Assembly: GCA_009785615.1 (NCBI GenBank)
Contig: WQVX01000007.1
Coordinates: 1-40,318, forward strand
DNA from: Defluviitaleaceae bacterium
GTDB lineage: Bacteria; Bacillota; Clostridia; Lachnospirales; WQUN01
Reading direction: 5' to 3'
DNA length: 40,318 bases
The notes beneath the pieces were generated by a model. That model made no database searches. It saw only the letters and a program-made list of their open reading frames with translations, and was not told the DNA's origin. Shown piece by piece: positions 31,610 to 40,318 of the stretch. The position numbers and the translations under genes are program-made. Numbering within the stretch: position 1 is the first letter of the stretch; each line of letters begins with the position of its first letter.

Positions 31610-34015
31610 ATGATGAAATTATTTAGAAATATGAACATACGAAGCAAGCTGTTTGCAGGTCTTGCGGTGATTCTAATCGCCACCATTGCTATTTCTGTCT
31701 ATGGGGGCATTATGATTGCGTATGTTGATTCCGAATATTCCCACGCTATGGGGTATCCTACAGAACGTGTGGATATTCTGAACGACCTATCACTTAATTT
31801 TATGGATGCACGGCGCACCATGAACAGAGCCGCCATGTATATACACGACCCCGGCGACCCTGTTGCGGGCATTATAAGTCAATGGAGCGGCGTACTTGAT
31901 ATCCGCACGCGCATGAACGAGCTTTTTGACCGCTATCACGTTAATCTGGAAGCGGATACATCCTTAACCGCAACAGAACGGAATGAATATCGAAGGCTGA
32001 TTAATGAGTATGAGCGGTATGTTGTGCGTTATTTTGACCACTACATTACCGGCCTAATAGTTTATGCACGGATGTTTGACGAAGAAGCGGCAATCCAAAT
32101 TGTGCGTGATGGCGTTGCAACAGTAAATAGGGCGAATGAATATCACAGCCAACTGCTTACCTACACAAGAAATAACATGACGGCACTTGGCAATTCGCTA
32201 TCATCGCAAACCAATGCAACAATTTTAACCCTTGCGGTAGCCGCGGCAGCAGGCATCTTTTTGAGTATAGTTGTTATTATTTTGATTGCCGGTGCTATAT
32301 CAAAACCCATCCAAAAGGTTGTTGCTACCTTGGGCGATGTTGCCAAGGGTAATCTTAACGTAAATATTGACAGAACCAACCTTTCTGACGATGAAACAGG
32401 GGTGCTGACAAAGGATGTTTGCGGACTTATTGATGTCATCAAATCAACCATCGGTGAAATTGAAAGAAGGAACCGCGAGATTTTGGTTGGGCACATCCAA
32501 AAAAAGAAAGTTGAAAGTACGGCGATGGGTGACTTCCGTAAAATCCTTGAAGGCGTTGAGGATATAGCCGATGGGTTTCATCAGTACATGGACAAAATTC
32601 CGTGTGGCATTATGATTCAAGATGAGGAATATCGCTACACTTTCGTAAATGCCTACAACAGAGCTTATGGATATGACCCCAATGTTATATTGGGGCGCGG
32701 CCTTGATGAAGTGCTGCCTCCTGACCGATTGGCGTTCTTTGTCGGAAAATATAACCAAGCAACGTCCTCGAAAAAGGTAGTTCAATACCCCGTTGAATTT
32801 ACAACCCTTGACGGCAGAACCATACACGGGAATCACACCATAGTGCCGATTATGGATGATAAAGGCAAAATCAATTCCTATATTCATTTTTCATATGATG
32901 TTACTGAATCGGTTGAGGCGAAGCAAACCTCTGACAGAGTAAGTACCTACCAACACCAAGAAGCCGAGAGTATCACTAAAATACTTCAAGATGGGCTTGA
33001 AAAGGGCATACTCCAATTCATATATGAGCCGAAAAACGACGATAAAGATACAGTCGAAGCCGCTGCTGCTTATAAAGTAATCAGTAAAACAATAGAAAAT
33101 GCCGTTACCTTTATAAAGGGTTATGTTGATGAGATGAATAGTGTCTTAGCGGCAATAGCGAAGGGTGACTTGACAACTACGATTAACAGAGAATATCTGG
33201 GCGACTTTGCCACAATAAAAGATTCTATCAACAATATTACCGCAAGTTTGCATAAAGCCATGTCTGAAATTTCTATAGCTTCTGAGCAAGTATCATTCGG
33301 TGCTAAACAAATCTCCACAAGCGCGTCAGAATTGGCAAACGGTGCGCAGGAGCAAGCAAGCTCGGTAGAAGAACTTAACGCAACCATAGACGTGATTAAC
33401 CAACAAACACGTCGAAATGCAGACAGCGCATTGACTGCAAATGAGCTGTCCCAAAAATCAGCCGCCAATGCCCAAGAGGGCAACGATGCTATGAAGCAAA
33501 CAGTGGACGCAATGATGCAAATAAAAGAATCGTCCGGCAATATATCCAAGATTATCAAGACGATTCAAGACATAGCTTTTCAAACAAATCTGCTTGCCCT
33601 TAACGCGTCGGTTGAAGCGGCAAGAGCGGGTGAACATGGTAGAGGCTTTGCGGTTGTAGCCGAAGAAGTGAGAAACCTTGCAGGGCGTAGCCAAGGTGCC
33701 GCGAACGAAACAACAACGCTAATAGAAGATTCTATCAATCGTGTGGATGCCGGCTCAAACATTGCGGGAATTACATCAAAATCACTTGATGAAATTGTCG
33801 TAGGCTCAAATGAAGTATCGGGGATTATCAGTAACATTTCCGCTGCTTCACAAGAGCAAGCGGAATCGATTACACAAATTAGCGATGGACTCGCTCAAAT
33901 ATCAAGAGTAACACAAAGCAACTCGGCAGTTTCAGAAGAAACGGCGGCGGCATCACAAGAGCTTAATTCCCAAGCGGAAATGCTCCAACAGTTGGTAGCA
34001 TATTTTAAGTTGTAA
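31610..34015 (+). CDS. Methyl-accepting chemotaxis protein with HAMP and PAS domains
   Basis: An 801-residue transmembrane chemoreceptor. ATG 31610 has GGAG nine bases upstream; the frame opens earlier. TM1 at about 12-35, an extracellular helical-bundle domain (about 36-200), TM2 at about 203-227, HAMP to about 280, a PAS domain at about 320-440 ([28 protein letters not shown]), a second HAMP-like stretch, then the MA signalling domain with hairpin tip [37 protein letters not shown]. It ends LVAYFKL and has no CheR-binding pentapeptide. Coupled to the DctP lipoprotein upstream, which likely presents ligand to its outer domain. Confidence 0.92.
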   Translation: MMKLFRNMNIRSKLFAGLAVILIATIAISVYGGIMIAYVDSEYSHAMGYPTERVDILNDLSLNFMDARRTMNRAAMYIHDPGDPVAGIISQWSGVLDIRTRMNELFDRYHVNLEADTSLTATERNEYRRLINEYERYVVRYFDHYITGLIVYARMFDEEAAIQIVRDGVATVNRANEYHSQLLTYTRNNMTALGNSLSSQTNATILTLAVAAAAGIFLSIVVIILIAGAISKPIQKVVATLGDVAKGNLNVNIDRTNLSDDETGVLTKDVCGLIDVIKSTIGEIERRNREILVGHIQKKKVESTAMGDFRKILEGVEDIADGFHQYMDKIPCGIMIQDEEYRYTFVNAYNRAYGYDPNVILGRGLDEVLPPDRLAFFVGKYNQATSSKKVVQYPVEFTTLDGRTIHGNHTIVPIMDDKGKINSYIHFSYDVTESVEAKQTSDRVSTYQHQEAESITKILQDGLEKGILQFIYEPKNDDKDTVEAAAAYKVISKTIENAVTFIKGYVDEMNSVLAAIAKGDLTTTINREYLGDFATIKDSINNITASLHKAMSEISIASEQVSFGAKQISTSASELANGAQEQASSVEELNATIDVINQQTRRNADSALTANELSQKSAANAQEGNDAMKQTVDAMMQIKESSGNISKIIKTIQDIAFQTNLLALNASVEAARAGEHGRGFAVVAEEVRNLAGRSQGAANETTTLIEDSINRVDAGSNIAGITSKSLDEIVVGSNEVSGIISNISAASQEQAESITQISDGLAQISRVTQSNSAVSEETAAASQELNSQAEMLQQLVAYFKL

Positions 34016-34060
34016 CAAGCAAACCCCACTCAATGAACCTGCATAAATATTCATTATGTA

Positions 34061-34100
34061 AAAAGCTGTATTCAATGACTTGAATACAGCTTCTAATTTT
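34061..34100. terminator. Convergent terminator made from MITE-type ends
   Basis: AAGCTGTATTCAA (34063-34075) and TTGAATACAGCTT (34080-34092) form a perfect 13-bp stem with a 4-base loop, between two converging chemoreceptor genes. The arms equal the terminal repeats of the 30187-30352 element joined end to end, so a collapsed MITE appears to act as terminator. Confidence 0.7.
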
Positions 34101-34109
34101 ATTTAGCTT

Positions 34110-36446
34110 TTACTTAATCTTAAATCTGCTTACCAATGCCCTTAATACGCTGGCTTGGGTCGAAAGTTCTTCGCTTACAGAGGCATTATTTTGTGCCGAA
34201 GCAGAATCTACCAATATCCCGTTATACACAGTTTCCATACTGTTTTGGATTCTGGTTATTTCATTTGCCTGCTCGCATGATACATTTGTGATATTTGTCA
34301 TAACTGTGGAAGCGTTATCCATCATTTCAACAATAGTGTGCAATGCCTCGTTTGTCTGTACAGACTTTGCCACGCCTTCATCTACATGAGCTATTGAATT
34401 CATAATCATTTCTGATGTATCTCTTGCAGCTTTGGCACTTCTTGCAGCAAGGTTTCGTACTTCCTCTGCTACAACAGCAAATCCCTTGCCGTGCTCTCCG
34501 GCTCTGGTAGCCTCTATAGATGCATTTAGCGATAAAAGATTGGTTTGGAACGCTATGCCTTCAATTATATTTGCTACTTTTACTACCTCTGATGAAGATT
34601 GCTTGATTTCTTCCATAGTTGTAGCCATATCTTCCATGTGCTTTGCGCCAATATTAGCGGCTTTTCGTACTTGCTGAGAAAATTCTTCGGCAGATTGAAG
34701 ATCTTGCGCGCTTTTTTGAGTTTTATCCGTTAAGATATCAATAGCATTTCTTACCTCGCTTATAGCGGCCGTTTGCAATTCAAAGCTGGTTGTTAGATTA
34801 TAGTTTGATTGAGATATATGCTCGGCACCTGATTCTACCTGGGCGGTGGCTATCTGGATTTCATTTACAAGTTCGCTGATGGAATCAATAATCATCCCAA
34901 TAGAATCTTTTATTGAACCAAAATCTCCAATGTATTCACGTTTAATGCGAATATCAAAATTGTTGTTTGCAATTTCGTGCAACACCGCATTAATTTCAAT
35001 TATATAACTTTTAATAATACCGGTTGATTTTTTCACTACCTTTTCCATGTAATCTAGTTCTTCGGCTATTTCTGCCGTATCATCATCATGAGGGCTTTTG
35101 GGGATTTTAACGTCTAAGTTGCCCTTTTCAAATGCTGCTGTGATAGTATTGGTTAGCTTTTCAGTGCGGTCATGACGATATATGTTCAATTTTTCAGAAT
35201 TTCTTTGAATATCCCTAATATGAGTGATGTTTGTAAACAATACAAGTGCGCATACAACATCTCCATCAGCCAAAAATGGCACACAGTTGTATTCCAGGTC
35301 AAAAAGTTGATTTGGATTTAATTGCAACTGTATTTCTATTCCTGTTTGAAGAGTTTTTTCTCTAAATGCCTTAACTGTGGCAGGATGGTTTGCCAAATCT
35401 CCATTTAAAAATTCATTTATATGCATACCAAGCACATTTCGATCTTCATTTTCAGTAAATCTATTGATAACTGAATTGGTATATAGTATCTTAAAGTCAT
35501 TATCTACCATAATAAAAGGATCTGTAAGTTGATCATAGCGAATGGTAAATTCTTCAAAAGCATTGTTTGCACTTTTAAGTATTTCGGCAAAATTACCTTC
35601 AAGCCGGGAATCTTTAAGCCTGTAAAGCAGATCTCCATGATGCAAAGCGTACTCAGTTCTTCTAAAGTTATCCAGCATAATATTTAGAGTATCAATGATA
35701 TCTGCAAAAGCCTTAGTAACTTGGCCTATTTCATCATTAGAAATATTTGATAGATCTATGTTAGAGCTTTCATTTCCTTTAGCAACATCTTGTGCTAATT
35801 GTACCAGCTTACGAAGAGGATAAACTTTGCGAAAAATGATAACTATACCAAATATGCTTGTAAAAACAAAAAGAATAGAAGATATAATGGCCAATCTTTC
35901 AAAGAAAGTTGCCGAAGCTTGGGCATCTTCTTGGTATATTTGGGTGCGCTCTTCAACAAGTGTGGCCAGATAATTAAGTGTTTGTACAATTTGGATCCTG
36001 CCATCTTCATATGTATCTCCAAACATTAAAAATGTGGCCAAACTTCGGTTGCCTTCAAGTGCAGCATTAATGGCTTGGTATTCTATCAAGGCAAGATCGT
36101 TGGAATAGTTAAGGGCTTGTTGTATCAAGTTTTGTTCATTTGAAGGGGCATTAAGCTCTTGAAATGTTATTACAGCTTGTTCTCTGCGCTGTACTTCTAA
36201 AATTTCATCTTGATAGTGTTGATATTCCTGCAAATTGCCTGTTACAGCAAATGCTCCGGCCCAACGACTCAAATCCATTGATGCAACTTGTAAATCATTT
36301 ACAGCTAAGTCCAAACGTCTGCTTTGTTCTACTGCATCTAATAGTCTATGGTTTGCATGTGAAGCAACCAGAGAAAAAGTTACATTAAGACTTGCTAATA
36401 CTACAAATATTACTACTAAAATTTTTATTAACCGCGAGATACTCAT
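34110..36446 (-). CDS. Second methyl-accepting chemotaxis protein with HAMP and PAS domains
   Basis: A 778-residue chemoreceptor: TM1 at about 7-27, a four-helix-bundle sensor domain (LAVNDLQVASMDLSRW) to about 175, TM2 at about 180-205, HAMP, PAS at about 295-400 (DPFIMVDNDFKILYTNSVINRF), a second HAMP-like region, then the MA domain with tip [42 protein letters not shown] nine bases before ATG. Same architecture as the receptor at 31610 but clearly diverged outside the tip, so it is not a recent copy. Confidence 0.92.
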   Translation of the reverse strand: MSISRLIKILVVIFVVLASLNVTFSLVASHANHRLLDAVEQSRRLDLAVNDLQVASMDLSRWAGAFAVTGNLQEYQHYQDEILEVQRREQAVITFQELNAPSNEQNLIQQALNYSNDLALIEYQAINAALEGNRSLATFLMFGDTYEDGRIQIVQTLNYLATLVEERTQIYQEDAQASATFFERLAIISSILFVFTSIFGIVIIFRKVYPLRKLVQLAQDVAKGNESSNIDLSNISNDEIGQVTKAFADIIDTLNIMLDNFRRTEYALHHGDLLYRLKDSRLEGNFAEILKSANNAFEEFTIRYDQLTDPFIMVDNDFKILYTNSVINRFTENEDRNVLGMHINEFLNGDLANHPATVKAFREKTLQTGIEIQLQLNPNQLFDLEYNCVPFLADGDVVCALVLFTNITHIRDIQRNSEKLNIYRHDRTEKLTNTITAAFEKGNLDVKIPKSPHDDDTAEIAEELDYMEKVVKKSTGIIKSYIIEINAVLHEIANNNFDIRIKREYIGDFGSIKDSIGMIIDSISELVNEIQIATAQVESGAEHISQSNYNLTTSFELQTAAISEVRNAIDILTDKTQKSAQDLQSAEEFSQQVRKAANIGAKHMEDMATTMEEIKQSSSEVVKVANIIEGIAFQTNLLSLNASIEATRAGEHGKGFAVVAEEVRNLAARSAKAARDTSEMIMNSIAHVDEGVAKSVQTNEALHTIVEMMDNASTVMTNITNVSCEQANEITRIQNSMETVYNGILVDSASAQNNASVSEELSTQASVLRALVSRFKIK

Positions 36447-36668
36447 TATGCATTGCCTCCATATATCTGTAAATTTCCATTATTAATGGAGTGTTTGTAA
36501 TTTTTTGTTGAAGAGTGCAGTTTATATTAGCATAAAAACATATTTAACCGCTACCTTTTTTACGCAAAAAGGGACGATTTTTAACACTGAATATATTTAC
36601 TACTTGCTTGTGATATGATTAAAACAGAATAGAAACCTATTAAAATCTACTCGTGAAAGGTGTCCGCC
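36447..36668. other. Divergent intergenic region
   Basis: 222 AT-rich bases between the minus-strand chemoreceptor and the plus-strand response regulator. CCTTTTT-TACGC-AAAAAGG near 36555-36573 forms a hairpin. TATGAT near 36613 may be a -10 box but has no good -35 partner, so an activator-dependent promoter is possible. Confidence 0.3.
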
Positions 36669-37427
36669 ATGATACATATTGCGGTATGTGACGATATTCC
36701 GGAGCATTTAAACCATACTTTAATGTTGCTGGATGTGTATCAGCAAAAGAGACCAGATATAAAACTATGCTTGCACAATTTTAACTCCGGAGAGCAACTG
36801 ATTAGTGCTCTTGATATGGGACAACGCTTTGATTTATATCTGCTGGATATATTAATGCCTAAAACAAATGGGATAAAGCTTGCGCAACATATACGCCTAC
36901 TGGATAAAGATATTCCGTTAGTTTTTTTAACACAATCAACCGATTATGCATTGGATGCTTTTAGTGTTTATGCTGTTCAATATATATTAAAACCGGTTAA
37001 CAAAGATGCATTGTTTCTTGTTTTAAACAAATTATTAGATAAATTAACAGTATCGCAAAAAAGAGAAGAAGAGCGTTTTATAGTAGTATCTGCCTCCGGC
37101 CGAATTGTTCCGTTAGCCCATACTTCTATTATTGTTGTAGAGCATGTTGGGCGTATACTAAAATTTCATTTGGATAATGGTTGCTTTATTGAAAGCAAGT
37201 CTATCCGTACAACATTTGAACTATCGGTTTCAGAATTGTTAAAAGATAGCAGGTTTCTTTGGGTTCATCAGTCGTATGTTGTTAATATGGCTTATGTTAG
37301 TGAATTAAGAGATCGTTTATTCATAATGAAAAACGGCATGGAAATTTCCATACCCAAACCAAAGTATACAGCTATGAAAAAAACTTATTTAAAGTATCTT
37401 GCAGAACTTAGCAAAGGATTGATGTGA
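36669..37427 (+). CDS. LytTR-family response regulator (AgrA/LytR type)
   Basis: A 252-residue two-domain regulator. Receiver: acidic pair D8/D9 in AVCDDIP, phospho-acceptor D60 in LYLLDILMP, LTQS, and the YILKPVNK Lys. DNA-binding LytTR domain at about 140-250 with RFLWVHQSYVVNMAYVSEL. ATG 36669 is preferred over an in-frame GTG three codons earlier because AAAGG lies nine bases before it. Twenty bases upstream of a hybrid histidine kinase, likely its signalling partner. Confidence 0.9.
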   Translation: MIHIAVCDDIPEHLNHTLMLLDVYQQKRPDIKLCLHNFNSGEQLISALDMGQRFDLYLLDILMPKTNGIKLAQHIRLLDKDIPLVFLTQSTDYALDAFSVYAVQYILKPVNKDALFLVLNKLLDKLTVSQKREEERFIVVSASGRIVPLAHTSIIVVEHVGRILKFHLDNGCFIESKSIRTTFELSVSELLKDSRFLWVHQSYVVNMAYVSELRDRLFIMKNGMEISIPKPKYTAMKKTYLKYLAELSKGLM

Positions 37428-37447
37428 ATAGAAAGAGGCGATTATAG

Positions 37448-39733
37448 ATGTTAGAAAAACTATCCCTGGACATGCTTAATCACATGCACCCTTCTTCTAC
37501 CTTTGCATTGTATGAGGTTGTACTTTCTTCAACAGGGACAGAGGAGCTTTGTTTGCTGTTTGCAAATAAAGGATATGCCAATGTTGTCAGCATGGATTCT
37601 CAAGAAAGCGATATAATCGGAAAAATGTTTACAGAAATACTTCCCGGTGTTATTGCATGGCAATCCATGTTTATAGATGTTGCATTAAGACGAAGAGAAA
37701 CAAGCTCTTTTGAGTCCTATAGCCAAGCATCAAACACACATGTACATGCCCAAATGTTTTCACCGGAATACGGCAAAGTGGTGTTTATCTCTCATGTACG
37801 AGACCAATTTGTAAAATCTGAAGCGGAAAAAGAATCAGAAGAACAGCGCATATGCATGATGATGCAAATATTGCCGGAAGGGATTTGTTATGCCTCTGCT
37901 GTTTACGATGAAGAAAGCGGAAATTTAATTGATATATTCTGCATTATCGTAAACGAAACCTTTGAAGTATATGAAAGTGTGCGGGTAGGATCTTTGCAAG
38001 GTAATTACTTTTACAAGTTATATCCCGCAGAAAGTAAAATGTGTTTAATAAAAGTGGATCAAGCCCTTAAAAACAACGAAAAAATTGTATACACACAACA
38101 AAACAGCAAAAGACAAATTATAGAAGTTAGTGTTTATCCTCAAGCGGAAAATCAAATATTTATATTTGAACGAGACGTTACTGCAAGAATAGCGACCGAA
38201 GAAGCAAAAACATTGTTTATATCAAATATGAGCCATGAAATGCGTACACCTTTAAGTGGTATTATTGGCCTGACCGAACTAGCACTTGATGATGTAAGCG
38301 ACCCTGTAAAACAAGTGGATTACTTATTAAAAATTAAAAACAACGCTAAATCTCTTTTAACTATTGTTAACGATGTTTTAGACTTTACGAAATTGGACAC
38401 AGGTAAAATGAACCTTGAAAAAACGCCGTTTTGTATATATACATTAATAAATGAATGCAAAACAATAACCCAATACGATGCAGAAAGCAAAGGGATTTCT
38501 CTTTATGTGCATTCCGAATGGGAACCCGGCCTGCTACTAATAGGAGATCCTGCAAGATTAAAACAAGCCTTGCTTAATCTTCTGTCAAATGCTGTCAAGT
38601 TTACAAAAAAGGGCTATGTTTCATTTTCACTAAAATGCAACGCAATTGTACGTAGCGAAAAAAAATATGCCGTAACTTTGGGCTTTGAGATTAAAGATAC
38701 CGGTATAGGCATAATGCCTGAGAAACTGAATGTTATTTTTGAGCCATTTATCCAGGGGCATGAGGGTATAACACGCCGGTTTGGCGGTACAGGGCTTGGC
38801 CTTCCAATTACAAAAAATATTATTGAGCTAATGGGAGGCCGGCTTAAAATAAGGAGCGTACCCGGTAGCGGTAGTACATTTTTCTTTAATTTAGAATTTG
38901 ATATTTCTACAGAAATCCGGATGATTGATGCAATAAGCGTTAAGCCGCCTATGTTTGATGCAACAATCCTTATTTGTGAGGATAACGAAATAAACACTCA
39001 AGTAATAAAAGAAAACCTTGAAAAAATGGGAATAAGCGTAGTAACAGCAGAAAACGGCAAGCTTGGGGTAGATATGGTTTATGATCAGCCACAACGTTTT
39101 GACATTATTTTTATGGATATTCAAATGCCGATTATGGATGGTGTAAGTGCTGCTAAGAAAATTAAAGATTCGGGATGCAAGGCACCTATTATAGCATTAA
39201 CCGCTAATATTACCCAAAATGAACGACACAAGTATTTGACTGCCGGAATGTCAGATTGTTTATCAAAGCCTATTAACAGGCAAAAATTATGGAAATGTTT
39301 ACAAACTTATTTAACCCCTATTGGCTATAAAACTATAGACGTACTAACCAAACAAAAGCAGAGTGGTCAACAAGAGCCAATTGGTAATGCAGTAAATTGG
39401 GGCATGGGTCTTGAAAATTGCGCCGGAAATCAAGATTTTTATGAAAATATGCTTAAAATTTTTATGGGAAAATCGAAAGATACATTTAACCATATCAAAA
39501 ATGCTGTACATGAAAAAAATTACACACTGCTACATCGGCTTTGCCACCATGAAATAACTACCACCACCCTTATAGGTGCAGAACGGCTTGCAGAAATTTT
39601 AACATTTTTATCTGATAAGGCAAAAGAAAACTCTCCGAATTTCCAAGATGAAGAATTTTCACATAAAGCATTAAGTGCCTACCAAACGGAACTTTTGCGA
39701 GTATTGGACGGCATTGTAAAGTACTTAACATGA
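37448..39733 (+). CDS. Hybrid histidine kinase with receiver and degenerate HPt domains
   Basis: A 761-residue soluble-looking kinase with no clear TM. Two PAS-like sensor regions (about 15-115 and 135-245), HisKA with H263 in SNMSHEMRTPL, HATPase with NLLSNAVKF, DTGIGIM and GGTGLGLPI, receiver (about 505-620) with EDNE and D557 in FMDIQMP, and a C-terminal HPt-like domain. In the HPt the usual H-x-LKG becomes CHHEITTTTLIGAERL, with H700 in the phosphorylatable place but LKG lost. Phosphorelay from H263 to D557 to H700 and on to the LytTR regulator is plausible but not assured. AGAGGCG precedes ATG. Confidence 0.88.
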   Translation: MLEKLSLDMLNHMHPSSTFALYEVVLSSTGTEELCLLFANKGYANVVSMDSQESDIIGKMFTEILPGVIAWQSMFIDVALRRRETSSFESYSQASNTHVHAQMFSPEYGKVVFISHVRDQFVKSEAEKESEEQRICMMMQILPEGICYASAVYDEESGNLIDIFCIIVNETFEVYESVRVGSLQGNYFYKLYPAESKMCLIKVDQALKNNEKIVYTQQNSKRQIIEVSVYPQAENQIFIFERDVTARIATEEAKTLFISNMSHEMRTPLSGIIGLTELALDDVSDPVKQVDYLLKIKNNAKSLLTIVNDVLDFTKLDTGKMNLEKTPFCIYTLINECKTITQYDAESKGISLYVHSEWEPGLLLIGDPARLKQALLNLLSNAVKFTKKGYVSFSLKCNAIVRSEKKYAVTLGFEIKDTGIGIMPEKLNVIFEPFIQGHEGITRRFGGTGLGLPITKNIIELMGGRLKIRSVPGSGSTFFFNLEFDISTEIRMIDAISVKPPMFDATILICEDNEINTQVIKENLEKMGISVVTAENGKLGVDMVYDQPQRFDIIFMDIQMPIMDGVSAAKKIKDSGCKAPIIALTANITQNERHKYLTAGMSDCLSKPINRQKLWKCLQTYLTPIGYKTIDVLTKQKQSGQQEPIGNAVNWGMGLENCAGNQDFYENMLKIFMGKSKDTFNHIKNAVHEKNYTLLHRLCHHEITTTTLIGAERLAEILTFLSDKAKENSPNFQDEEFSHKALSAYQTELLRVLDGIVKYLT

Positions 39734-39736
39734 TAA

Positions 39737-39780
39737 AACGCGAGTTGGATGAAGGAGTAATCCCTCTAACTCGCGTTTTT
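39737..39780 (+). terminator. Terminator after the hybrid kinase
   Basis: AACGCGAGTT (39737-39746) pairs with AACTCGCGTT (39768-39777), with inner GGAT/ATCC and a T-run, directly after the kinase stop. Confidence 0.88.
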
Positions 39781-39814
39781 TGCATAATGTAACCATTGCT
39801 TTCAGTAAGTACCA

Positions 39815-39960
39815 CGTATCCCCAATTATTTCATCATTAGAGCAAGAGGCTCAATTGCCAAGTAAAAATAAGTAATTAAGTAACAAACTGTATACATATA
39901 AACGCCACCTTTCTATAAATTTGAAATCATGTATTTTATTGAAAATTATTCAGTATCATC
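39815..39960. repeat. Tandem duplication, unit copy 1 (358-bp period)
   Basis: Aligns with 40173-40318 at a fixed offset of 358 bases, nearly identical from GAGGCTCAATTGCC onward and diverging toward the left edge. It holds the 3' flank plus last codons of an XRE-like gene. Confidence 0.85.
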
Positions 39961-40188
39961 CGGCCTGTTAATTTCCAGGGGTGTATCCTCTCTGTGTTGG
40001 TTAATTTTAGGCATGTATTTAATCATTTGTATTACAAAATTTTTTTCGCTATCGGTAAGTTTATCAAAAAGCATGATCATCTGTCTGAGTTTGAGATCTT
40101 CAAAATTTTTGAGTTCGGCTAATTCAAAGCCGATCAAAACTTCTATAGGTACCCCAAAAACCCAGGCTATTCTAGTATCCCCATTACC
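39946..40188 (-). pseudogene. Beheaded XRE-type transcriptional regulator
   Basis: The minus-strand frame from an upstream stop near 40188 to TAA at 39946 encodes IAWVFGVPIEVLIGFELAE and then a helical tail ending RPDDTE. The first part resembles the end of a Cro/CI helix-turn-helix domain (IAxxFGVPIExLL). The DNA-recognition helices and a start with a ribosome site are missing; the duplicated flank replaces them. Likely the C-terminal half of a truncated repressor. The complete copy would lie right of the window. Confidence 0.55.
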
Positions 40189-40318
40189 TCATCATTAAAG
40201 CAAGAGGCTCAATTGCCAAGTAAAAATAAGTAATTAAGTAACAAACTGTATACATATAAACGCCACCTTTCTATAAATTTGAAATCATGTATTTTATTGA
40301 AAATTATTCAGTATCATC
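40173..40318. repeat. Tandem duplication, unit copy 2, truncated by window end
   Basis: The second copy of the 39815-39960 flank. Its last bases again encode the C-terminus of the XRE-like protein on the minus strand, so another regulator copy must continue beyond the window. Confidence 0.85.

Noticed and set aside
32161-33837. Several long minus-strand frames opposite the chemoreceptor gene
   Set aside because: Antisense shadows of the MCP coding frame; low-complexity Ser/Ala-rich translations and no ribosome sites.

Overview
The window is AT-rich Gram-positive DNA, most likely from a motile anaerobic member of the Clostridia. The evidence is strong AGGAGG ribosome sites, sigma-A promoters with 17-base spacers, the maf-acpS-tilS-hpt-ftsH housekeeping order, Ter genes of the Bacillus yce type, two large chemoreceptors and a TRAP-type binding lipoprotein. 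Genus cannot be read from the sequence.

Layout. (1) 1-3480 is a small defence island. A promoter-driven structured RNA candidate (about 251-366) is followed by a two-gene ATPase/RloB (AbiL-like) pair. Next comes a complete type III toxin-antitoxin locus: promoter, two 47-bp tandem repeats (RNA antitoxin), hairpin attenuator and CptN-like endoribonuclease toxin. (2) 3513-11072 is a tellurite/stress (Ter) module made of two divergent operons: yceG-telA on the minus strand, and a PMCA-type Ca2+ ATPase followed by three TerD-family genes on the plus strand. (3) 11154-14541 is a compact class III lanthipeptide locus on the minus strand: a LanKC synthetase with a near-consensus promoter, followed by four tiny precursor genes not present among the long ORFs. 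(4) 14828-15147 is a roughly 320-nt intergenic RNA candidate with promoter and terminator. A second divergent copy lies at 29420-29745. (5) 15388-27843 is an eleven-gene, tightly packed minus-strand run: MacB-like ABC ATPase, secreted CARDB-like adaptor, FtsX-type permease, maf, acpS, tilS, hpt, ftsH, nicotinate phosphoribosyltransferase, a small unknown, and a PfkB-type sugar kinase. (6) 28202-30422 is a repeat-rich accessory zone: a PD-(D/E)XK (Rpn-like) nuclease, the second RNA, a truncated duplicate of the nuclease with an orphan promoter, and a 166-bp MITE-like element with about 30-bp inverted ends. (7) 30487-39733 is a sensory region: orphan TRAP binding lipoprotein plus PAS-chemoreceptor, a second chemoreceptor, a LytTR response regulator and a hybrid histidine kinase. 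(8) 39807-40318 contains a 358-bp-period tandem duplication carrying a beheaded XRE-type regulator, running off the window end.

The most novel-looking items are the four-precursor class III lanthipeptide set and the duplicated 320-nt RNA. In the first, every core has one Cys and a Thr-x2-Thr-x2/3-Cys motif. In the second, both copies share promoter geometry, conserved internal blocks and a GGCGTG-type terminator. All database assignments are from motif recognition only; no searches were run.
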